From: Phocaeicola_A sp963652075 | GTDB lineage: Bacteria > Bacteroidota > Bacteroidia > Bacteroidales > Bacteroidaceae | Length of the DNA: 11,207 bases | NCBI GenBank assembly: GCA_963652075.1 | Contig: CAVJRQ010000056.1 | Span: forward strand, 1-11,207 | Direction of reading: 5' to 3' | Shown here: one piece after another, positions 5,953 to 11,207 of the stretch | Layout of the letters: each line of letters begins with the position of its first letter | Position numbering within the stretch: the stretch's first letter is position 1 | Notes under the pieces: model-generated | What the model saw: the letters and a program-made list of their open reading frames with translations, nothing else | What the model was told of the DNA's origin: nothing | Database searches by the model: none | Program-made: the position numbers and the translations under genes

Positions 5953-6540
5953 ATGGATCAACAACAAATAGATGTTATGGTTGCCGACGCCTCACACGAG
6001 GCTTATGTTGACACGATTTTGGAAACGATTACCGCGGCTGCCAAGGTGCGCGGCACGGGTATCGCCAAACGTACGCATGAGTATGTAGCCCAGAAGATGA
6101 AGGAGGGAAAGGCCATCATCGCCCTGTGCGGCAACGAGTTCGCCGGATTTTGCTACATCGAGAGTTGGGGCAACAAACAATATGTGGCCAACTCCGGACT
6201 TATCGTGGTGGAGAAGTTCCGTGGACAGGGACTTGCCAAGCGCATCAAGAAGGCGGCTTTCACCCTTTCGCGTCTGCGCTGGCCGCATGCCAAGCTGTTT
6301 GGCTTGACGAGCGGCGGTGCCGTGATGAAAATCAACACGGAGTTGGGCTATGTGCCTGTTCCCTTTGCCGAACTGACCAACGACGACTCGTTCTGGAAAG
6401 GCTGCGAGGGATGTTGCAACCACGATGTGCTGGAACGCACGGAGCGTCGCTATTGCATCTGCACCGCCATGCTCTACGACCCGGAAAAACATAAGGATGA
6501 CGTGACACCGAATTTGGTGGACGACATCAATCGGATGTAG
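5953..6540 (+). CDS. GNAT acetyltransferase, probable N-acylglutamate synthase
   Basis: A 195-residue GNAT-fold protein. The acyl-CoA pyrophosphate motif appears as VVEKFRGQGLAKRIKKAAF (85-103), preceded by the typical strand GFCYIESWG. The C-terminal part is cysteine-rich, with C151, C154, C155, C168 and C170 (CEGCC and CIC), suggesting a metal site or redox-sensitive structure. No classical ArgA or ArgJ enzyme is encoded in the window, and this gene lies between argR and argG, so the likely reaction is acyl-CoA plus glutamate to N-acylglutamate, the first step of arginine synthesis. I recall the B. thetaiotaomicron homologue BT_3761 being proposed for this role, with succinyl-CoA the probable donor because Bacteroides uses N-succinylornithine. 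The fold is clear. The exact substrate is inference. Confidence 0.8.
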   Translation: MDQQQIDVMVADASHEAYVDTILETITAAAKVRGTGIAKRTHEYVAQKMKEGKAIIALCGNEFAGFCYIESWGNKQYVANSGLIVVEKFRGQGLAKRIKKAAFTLSRLRWPHAKLFGLTSGGAVMKINTELGYVPVPFAELTNDDSFWKGCEGCCNHDVLERTERRYCICTAMLYDPEKHKDDVTPNLVDDINRM

Positions 6541-6602
6541 ACGGGTGGGGAATAAGTATATATAGTGTAAGAGACGGAATTAGAAAAAAGAGATATATAG
6601 AT

Positions 6603-7808
6603 ATGGAAGAGAAAAAGAAAGTGGTCGTCGCCTTCAGCGGCGGGTTGGATACCTCCTTTACCGTGATGTATCTGGCAAAGGAAAAGGGTTATGAAGTGTA
6701 TGCGGCGTGTGCCAACACGGGCGGTTTCAGTGCCGAGCAGTTGCGCAAGAACGAGGAGAACGCCTACAAGTTGGGCGCAACCAAGTACGTGACACTCGAC
6801 GTGACCCAGGAGTACTATGCAAAGAGCTTGAAGTACATGGTGTTCGGTAATGTCCTGCGTAACGGAACCTATCCCATATCCGTCAGCTCGGAGCGTATCT
6901 TCCAGGCGCTTGCCATTGCCCGCTATGCCAACGAGATTGGTGCGCATGCCATCGCCCACGGCTCTACGGGTGCGGGCAACGACCAGATTCGTTTCGACAT
7001 GACTTTCTTGGTGATGGCTCCCGGAGTGGAAATCATCACCTTGACCCGTGATATGGCTCTCTCGCGCGAGCAGGAGATTAAGTACCTCAACGACCACGAC
7101 TTCGAGGCCGACTTCGCCAAACTGAAGTATTCCTATAACGTGGGATTGTGGGGCACCTCCATCTGTGGCGGCGAGATACTCGACTCCAGACAGGGATTGC
7201 CCGAGAGTGCCTACCTGAAACATGTCACCAAGGAGGGTTCGGAGCAGCTGAGCCTCACCTTCGAGAAGGGTGAACTGAAAGCGGTCAACGGCGAGCGGTT
7301 CGACGACCCCATCAAGGCCATCCAGAAGGTGGAAGAGATTGGTGCCGCTTACGGCATCGGACGCGACATGCACGTGGGTGACACCATCATCGGTATCAAG
7401 GGACGCGTAGGTTTCGAGGCCGCCGCTCCGATGCTGATTATCGGTGCGCACCGCTTCCTGGAGAAATATACCCTGAGCAAGTGGCAGCAATACTGGAAAG
7501 ACCAAGTGGCCAACTGGTACGGCATGTTCCTCCACGAGAGCCAGTACCTGGAGCCGGTGATGCGCGACATCGAAGCCATGTTGCAGGAGTCGCAGCGCAA
7601 CGTCAACGGTACGGCCATCCTGGAACTCCGTCCGCTCTCTTTCTCTACCGTAGGGGTCGACTCGAAAGACGACCTGGTGAAGACCAAGTTCGGGGAGTAT
7701 GGCGAGATGCAGAAAGGCTGGACCGCCGAGGATGCCAAGGGATTCATCAAAGTGACCTCCACGCCTCTGCGCGTCTACTACGCCAATCACAAGGACGAAG
7801 AGATTTAA
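6603..7808 (+). CDS. argG: Argininosuccinate synthase
   Basis: Cytoplasmic enzyme joining citrulline and aspartate with ATP cleavage to give argininosuccinate, the penultimate step of arginine synthesis. It has 401 residues, a normal length. The ATP-pyrophosphatase signature AFSGGLDTS is at 10-18. The second family signature is GSTGAGNDQIRF (120-131), where alanine 124 replaces the lysine of the usual GxTxKGND pattern. The rest of the fold looks intact, so I read this as a lineage variant, not a broken gene. It starts at the ATG at 6603, 62 bp after the acetyltransferase gene. The gap lacks a recognisable TAnnTTTG box, so read-through from the argR promoter is likely. The argC start follows 30 bp after its stop. 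Confidence 0.96.
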   Translation: MEEKKKVVVAFSGGLDTSFTVMYLAKEKGYEVYAACANTGGFSAEQLRKNEENAYKLGATKYVTLDVTQEYYAKSLKYMVFGNVLRNGTYPISVSSERIFQALAIARYANEIGAHAIAHGSTGAGNDQIRFDMTFLVMAPGVEIITLTRDMALSREQEIKYLNDHDFEADFAKLKYSYNVGLWGTSICGGEILDSRQGLPESAYLKHVTKEGSEQLSLTFEKGELKAVNGERFDDPIKAIQKVEEIGAAYGIGRDMHVGDTIIGIKGRVGFEAAAPMLIIGAHRFLEKYTLSKWQQYWKDQVANWYGMFLHESQYLEPVMRDIEAMLQESQRNVNGTAILELRPLSFSTVGVDSKDDLVKTKFGEYGEMQKGWTAEDAKGFIKVTSTPLRVYYANHKDEEI

Positions 7809-7838
7809 TGACAGAAACAACAAAAGCTATTCAAGGTT

Positions 7839-8807
7839 ATGATAAAAGTTGGAATCATAGGTGGTGCAGGCTATACGGCCGGTGAGCTGATACGCCTCCT
7901 GATCAATCATCCCGATGTGGAACTGGTGTTTGTCAACAGCAGCAGTAATGCCGGCAACAAGTTGACGGACGTGCACGAAGGCTTGTACGGTGAGACGGAC
8001 ATGGAGTTTACCGACACCTTGCCTTTGGATGAGATAGACGTGCTCTTCTTCTGTACCGCCCATGGCGACACCCGCAAGTTCCTGGAGAGCCACAATGTGC
8101 CCGCTGAGCTGAAACTCATCGACCTCTCCATGGACTACCGCATCAAGAGTGACGAGCACAACTTTATCTATGGATTGCCCGAGCTGAACCGCCGTGCCAT
8201 CTGCCACAGCAAGTATGTGGCCAATCCGGGTTGCTTCGCCACCTGCATCCAACTCGGGTTGCTGCCTTTGGCCAAGCACCTGATGCTCAATGACGACATC
8301 ATGGTGAACGCCATCACGGGCAGCACGGGAGCCGGCGTGAAACCGGGGGCTACCTCTCACTTCAGCTGGCGCAACAACAACCTGAGTATCTACAAACCTT
8401 TTGAACATCAGCATATCCCTGAGATACGGCAGTCGCTCAAGCAGCTGCAGAACAGTTTTGATGCCGACATCGACTTCATCCCTTACCGGGGCGACTTTCC
8501 CCGGGGTATCTTTGCCACCATCGTGGTGAAGAGCAAAGTGGAGCTGCCGGAGTTGGTGAAGATGTACGAGGACTACTATGCCGAAGACTCCTTCGTGCAT
8601 ATCGTGGACAAGAACATCGACCTCAAACAGGTGGTCAACACCAACAAGTGCCTCCTCCACTTGGAGAAACACGGCAACAAGCTGCTCATTGTTTCCTGCA
8701 TCGACAACCTGCTGAAGGGTGCCAGCGGACAGGCCGTACACAACATGAACCTGATGTTCAATCTGGAAGAGACCGTAGGACTGCGCCTCAAACCCTCCGC
8801 ATTCTGA
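7839..8807 (+). CDS. argC: N-acetyl/N-succinyl-gamma-glutamyl-phosphate reductase
   Basis: NADPH-dependent reductase that converts N-acyl-glutamyl-5-phosphate to N-acylglutamate 5-semialdehyde, the third step of arginine synthesis. It has 322 residues, near the family norm for the shorter type. The N-terminal nucleotide-binding motif is GIIGGAGYTAGEL (5-17). The catalytic cysteine is C132 in ANPGCFATC, and the conserved histidine is H192 in HQHIPEI. GSTGAGVKPG (161-170) is also typical. In Bacteroides the acyl group is expected to be succinyl. It starts 30 bp after the argG stop, so the two are almost certainly co-transcribed. A small intercistronic hairpin follows its stop. Confidence 0.95.
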   Translation: MIKVGIIGGAGYTAGELIRLLINHPDVELVFVNSSSNAGNKLTDVHEGLYGETDMEFTDTLPLDEIDVLFFCTAHGDTRKFLESHNVPAELKLIDLSMDYRIKSDEHNFIYGLPELNRRAICHSKYVANPGCFATCIQLGLLPLAKHLMLNDDIMVNAITGSTGAGVKPGATSHFSWRNNNLSIYKPFEHQHIPEIRQSLKQLQNSFDADIDFIPYRGDFPRGIFATIVVKSKVELPELVKMYEDYYAEDSFVHIVDKNIDLKQVVNTNKCLLHLEKHGNKLLIVSCIDNLLKGASGQAVHNMNLMFNLEETVGLRLKPSAF

Positions 8808-8830
8808 TGCCGGAGGAGAAGCGCGGCATT
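8808..8830 (+). other. Small hairpin between argC and argD
   Basis: ATGCCG (8808-8813) pairs perfectly with CGGCAT (8825-8830) across an 11-nt loop, directly after the argC stop codon. There is no T-tract, so it is not a clear terminator. It could mark an RNA processing or stability site, or be chance in GC-rich sequence. Confidence 0.3.
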
Positions 8831-8856
8831 GCGTAACTGATTAAAAACGAATACAA

Positions 8857-9978
8857 ATGAAACTATTTGACGTATATCCCCTCTACGACATCCACATCGT
8901 AAAGGGCAAAGGGTGTCGGGTGTGGGACGACAAAGGCGTTGAGTACCTCGACCTTTACGGCGGTCACGCCGTCATCTCCATCGGTCATGCCCATCCCCAT
9001 TATGTGAAGCGGGTGAGCGAACAACTCGCTAACCTTGGCTTCTACTCCAATTCCGTGGTGAACAAACTGCAACGCGAATTGGCTGAACGCTTGGGAAAGG
9101 CCTGTGGCTACGAGGATTATTCCCTCTTCTTGGTCAACTCCGGTGCCGAGGCGAACGAGAACGCCTTGAAGTTAGCCTCTTTCTACAACGGCCGCACGCG
9201 GGTTGTCTCTTTCGCTAAAGCCTTTCACGGACGTACCTCCTTGGCGGTTGAGGCGACGGACAATCCGAAGATGACCGCTCCCATCAATAAAAACGGTCAT
9301 GTCACCTACCTGCCTCTGAACGACATCGATGCCGTGAAGGCGGAGCTTGGAAAGGGAGACGTGTGCGCTGTCATCATCGAAGGCATCCAGGGTGTCGGAG
9401 GTATCCGGATTCCCGGTGACGACTTCATGCGCCAGTTGCGCGAAGCCTGTACGGCGGCGGACACGGTACTCATCCTCGACGAGGTGCAGTCCGGTTACGG
9501 CCGTAGCGGCAAGTTCTTCGCCCACCAATATGCGGGCATCCGTCCCGACTTGATAACCGTGGCAAAGGGCATCGGCAACGGATTCCCCATGAGCGGCGTG
9601 CTCATCAGCCCCAAGTTTGAGGCTGTGTACGGCCAGTTGGGAACTACCTTTGGCGGAAACCACTTGGGATGTGCGGCCGCCTTGGCGGTGCTTGATGTCA
9701 TCGAGCAGGAGCATCTTGTCGAGAATGCCGCCAAAGTGGGTGCTCACCTGATGGAGGAGCTGAAGAAGATTCCGCAAATCAAGGAAGTGCGCGGACGGGG
9801 ATTGATGATTGGTTTGGAATTTGACGAACCCATCAAGGAACTTCGTTCCCGACTTATCCATGACGAGCATGTGTTCACCGGTGCCAGCGGAACGAACGTG
9901 TTGCGCCTGTTGCCGCCCTTGTGCTTGACCATCGAGGATGCGGACGAGTTTATCAAACGGTTGAAGAAATTACTGTAA
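8857..9978 (+). CDS. argD: N-acetyl/N-succinylornithine aminotransferase
   Basis: Class III pyridoxal-phosphate aminotransferase that exchanges the amino group between glutamate and N-acylglutamate semialdehyde to give N-acylornithine. It has 373 residues, slightly shorter than the roughly 400 of E. coli ArgD, with all key parts present: the cofactor phosphate site NSGAEAN (94-100), FHGRT (123-127), the aspartate D208 in LILDEVQSGYGRSG, and the PLP lysine K237 in TVAKGIGNGFPMSG. The N-terminus MKLFDVYPLYDIHIVKGKG is compact and normal for this lineage. It starts at the ATG at 8857, 49 bp after argC. Its stop is only 3 bp before proC, indicating tight coupling. Confidence 0.95.
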   Translation: MKLFDVYPLYDIHIVKGKGCRVWDDKGVEYLDLYGGHAVISIGHAHPHYVKRVSEQLANLGFYSNSVVNKLQRELAERLGKACGYEDYSLFLVNSGAEANENALKLASFYNGRTRVVSFAKAFHGRTSLAVEATDNPKMTAPINKNGHVTYLPLNDIDAVKAELGKGDVCAVIIEGIQGVGGIRIPGDDFMRQLREACTAADTVLILDEVQSGYGRSGKFFAHQYAGIRPDLITVAKGIGNGFPMSGVLISPKFEAVYGQLGTTFGGNHLGCAAALAVLDVIEQEHLVENAAKVGAHLMEELKKIPQIKEVRGRGLMIGLEFDEPIKELRSRLIHDEHVFTGASGTNVLRLLPPLCLTIEDADEFIKRLKKLL

Positions 9979-9981
9979 GCG

Positions 9982-10755
9982 ATGAAGATAGCGATTATCG
10001 GAGCGGGCAACATGGGCGGTGCCATCGCCCGCGGCATGGCGCAAGGCACGTTGGTGCAGGCCAAGGATATCCGTGTGTCTAACCCCAGCGAAGGCAAACT
10101 GAAGGCTCTTCAGGCGGACTGTCCGGGGATTCAGGTCACTAACGATAATAGTCAGGCCGCCAAGGATGCCGATTACGTCATCGTGGCTGTGAAACCTTGG
10201 CTGATGGAACAGGTGCTGGGAGGTCTCTCCCTCAAGTCCAACCAAGTGTTGGTCTCCGTAGCCGCAGGGGTGGATTTCACGAAGTTGCGGGCTTATGCCG
10301 GTGTGGAGCTATCTATGTTCCGCATCGTTCCCAACACCGCCATCATGCGTATGCAGAGCATGACGCTGATAGCCGCTCATCAGGCGACACCTCAGCAGGA
10401 GCGTTTCCTCGTCGACCTGTTCGATGAGATGGGCGTAGCCATGCTGATACCCGAAGCGCAGATTGCCGCCACCACGGCGCTCACTTCGTGCGGCATCGCT
10501 TTCGTGCTCAAATACATTCAGGCCGCTATGCAGGCCGGCGTGGAGATGGGTATCTATCCCATCGCCGCCCGTCGCATGGTGGCGCAGTCCGTGAAAGGTG
10601 CTGCGGAGCTGCTGCTTGCGGACGAAACGGCTCATCCCTCCGTGGAGATTGACAAGGTGACCACCCCGGGAGGGCTCACCATAAAAGGCATTAATGAATT
10701 GGAACACAATGGCTTCTCGTCCGCAGTCATCAAGGCCATGAAGGCTTGCCTCTGA
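9982..10755 (+). CDS. proC: Pyrroline-5-carboxylate reductase
   Basis: NAD(P)H-dependent enzyme that reduces 1-pyrroline-5-carboxylate to L-proline. It has 257 residues, slightly below the usual 265-275. The N-terminal dinucleotide fold begins MKIAIIGAGNMGGAIARG (GAGNMG at 7-12). Other family marks are VAVKPWLM (68-75), FRIVPNTA (113-120), and the C-terminal signature TTPGGLTIKGINELEHNGF (227-245), where the usual PGGTT reads PGGLT. The start lies 3 bp after the argD stop, so it is translated from the arginine operon message. This ties proline synthesis to the same promoter, sensible because P5C also arises from ornithine. A weak terminator-like hairpin follows. Confidence 0.95.
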   Translation: MKIAIIGAGNMGGAIARGMAQGTLVQAKDIRVSNPSEGKLKALQADCPGIQVTNDNSQAAKDADYVIVAVKPWLMEQVLGGLSLKSNQVLVSVAAGVDFTKLRAYAGVELSMFRIVPNTAIMRMQSMTLIAAHQATPQQERFLVDLFDEMGVAMLIPEAQIAATTALTSCGIAFVLKYIQAAMQAGVEMGIYPIAARRMVAQSVKGAAELLLADETAHPSVEIDKVTTPGGLTIKGINELEHNGFSSAVIKAMKACL

Positions 10756-10773
10756 CGCTTGCCGTTCTTTTTT
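10754..10773 (+). terminator. Weak candidate terminator after proC
   Basis: GACG (10754-10757) can pair with CGTT (10763-10766, one G-U pair) across a 5-nt loop, followed by C and six T at 10768-10773. The stem is short for an intrinsic terminator, but its position right at the proC stop and the T-tract support partial termination of the arginine operon. Confidence 0.3.
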
Positions 10774-10787
10774 CCTTGCGCAATCGC

Positions 10788-10817
10788 TTTCTATGTCGGT
10801 AAAACCAACTACATTTG
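10788..10817 (+). promoter_or_regulatory. Putative promoter of the YecH-like gene
   Basis: TACATTTG (10810-10817) fits the Bacteroidetes -7 consensus TAnnTTTG exactly. TTTC (10788-10791), 18 bp upstream, is a one-mismatch -33 element. Transcription from about 10824 would leave a leader of about 20 nt before the ATG at 10843, separating this gene from the arginine operon. Confidence 0.6.
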
Positions 10818-10842
10818 CCGGACAAAAATTGAGAATACGGTT

Positions 10843-11079
10843 ATGACCCATGGACACGAAGTACTCCACATGATGGAGGGAAACAGTTATGCGACAAAGC
10901 AAGAACTCGTTGACGCGATTATCGCGCGTTTCGGCGCCGACGAACGGTTCTATACATGCTCAGCCGAAGGTATGACGGCTGCGGAATTGGTGGACTTCCT
11001 CGAAGCCCGCGGCAAATTCATGCCGGCAACCGGTGAAGACGACTTCACCGTGGACATCACGAAGGTCTGCAATCACTAA
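10843..11079 (+). CDS. YecH family putative metal-binding protein
   Basis: A 78-residue cytoplasmic protein resembling E. coli YecH (about 79 residues; DUF2492 family, described as probable metal-binding). Landmarks are HGHEVLHMM (3-11), FYTCSAEGMTAAELVDFLE (36-54), RGKFMP (56-61), and the C-terminal CNH (76-78). H3, H5, C39, C76 and H78 are plausible ligands. The biological role is unknown. I chose the ATG at 10843 because the family begins near HGHEVL. An in-frame TTG at 10759 would add 28 unrelated residues and overlap the promoter. It has its own promoter and lies upstream of the right repeat array, so a link to arginine metabolism is not implied. Confidence 0.88.
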   Translation: MTHGHEVLHMMEGNSYATKQELVDAIIARFGADERFYTCSAEGMTAAELVDFLEARGKFMPATGEDDFTVDITKVCNH

Positions 11080-11094
11080 GCGTGCGGCGCGTTG

Positions 11095-11120
11095 CCGTCG
11101 CTGGTTTCGTGACCGGACGG
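11095..11120 (+). terminator. Imperfect hairpin after the YecH-like gene
   Basis: CCGTC (11095-11099) pairs with GACGG (11116-11120), and an inner GGT/ACC pairing extends the stem after small internal loops. No T-tract follows, so termination is uncertain. It lies between the last stop codon and the right repeat array. Confidence 0.25.
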
Positions 11121-11133
11121 TGGACTGGAGTCA

Positions 11134-11207
11134 CGCAAGCGGTTGCATCGGTCAACGTAAGTACTTACATGAGCCAACGTAAGTACTTTCATCGGGCAAC
11201 GTAAGTA
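11134..11207. repeat. Right copy of terminal inverted repeat, made of 22-bp tandem units
   Basis: This is the reverse complement of positions 1-74 with a single difference (position 11152 against 56). On the plus strand it starts with CGCAAGCG and continues with three 22-bp units ending in CAACGTAAGTA. It begins 54 bp after the stop of the YecH-like gene, in the same orientation relative to that gene as the left copy is to rhaD. Sequence flanking the two copies on the inner side is unrelated, so the repeat boundary is sharp. Confidence 0.93.

Noticed and set aside
6474..7823. 449-codon minus-strand reading frame opposite argG
   Set aside because: It mirrors argG, whose protein has clear catalytic motifs, and its own translation shows no family features. 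Long antisense frames are common opposite GC-rich codon-biased genes.
7808..7885. 25-codon reading frame starting at an ATG that overlaps the argG stop, possible leader peptide
   Set aside because: It runs out of frame into argC, encodes no run of arginine codons, and no attenuator-like structure follows.
7827..8741. 304-codon minus-strand reading frame opposite argC
   Set aside because: It is a shadow of the well-supported argC, with no recognisable protein family.
1..11207. Composite transposon bounded by terminal inverted repeats
   Set aside because: There is no transposase or target-site duplication visible, the cargo is core metabolism in an order conserved in Bacteroides as I recall, and the repeats are tandem-unit arrays rather than typical transposon ends. 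The inverted pairing itself is reported as a finding.

Overview
The window looks like Bacteroides or a close Bacteroidaceae relative. Promoters match the Bacteroidetes -7 box TAnnTTTG, Shine-Dalgarno sequences are absent or weak, and the proteins resemble Bacteroides ones. From memory, the order proC-argD-argC-argG-acetyltransferase-argR next to rhaB-rhaA-rhaT-rhaD matches the B. thetaiotaomicron BT_3757 to BT_3766 neighbourhood. I ran no database search. I see no rRNA, tRNA, transposase, phage gene or CRISPR array.

Left half (87-4827, minus strand): a four-gene L-rhamnose operon transcribed rhaB, rhaA, rhaT, rhaD. RhaT imports rhamnose, RhaA isomerises it to rhamnulose, RhaB phosphorylates it, and RhaD cleaves rhamnulose-1-phosphate to DHAP and L-lactaldehyde. 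A good -7 box lies upstream of rhaB.

Centre (4828-5439): a 612-bp divergent regulatory region without genes. It holds the rha promoter with a possible AraC-type direct repeat, an 11-bp-arm inverted repeat among GTAAAG motifs, an array of 23-bp units each centred on CGTACG, a 17-bp palindrome, the argR promoter, and two sequences resembling the ArgR operator (ARG box).

Right half (5440-10755, plus strand): argR, a GNAT acetyltransferase, argG, argC, argD and proC, closely spaced and probably one operon. The GNAT protein is probably the N-acylglutamate synthase that starts arginine synthesis. In Bacteroides this pathway is known to use N-succinyl rather than N-acetyl intermediates. A small YecH-like putative metal-binding protein follows with its own promoter (10843-11079).

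Edges: the window is bounded by two copies of a 74-bp element in inverted orientation that differ at one base. Each is built from 22-bp tandem units, and each lies just downstream of the last gene of its transcription unit, in the same orientation relative to transcription. These end arrays and the central 23-bp array are the parts that standard gene annotation does not explain. The protein-coding content is otherwise ordinary core metabolism.
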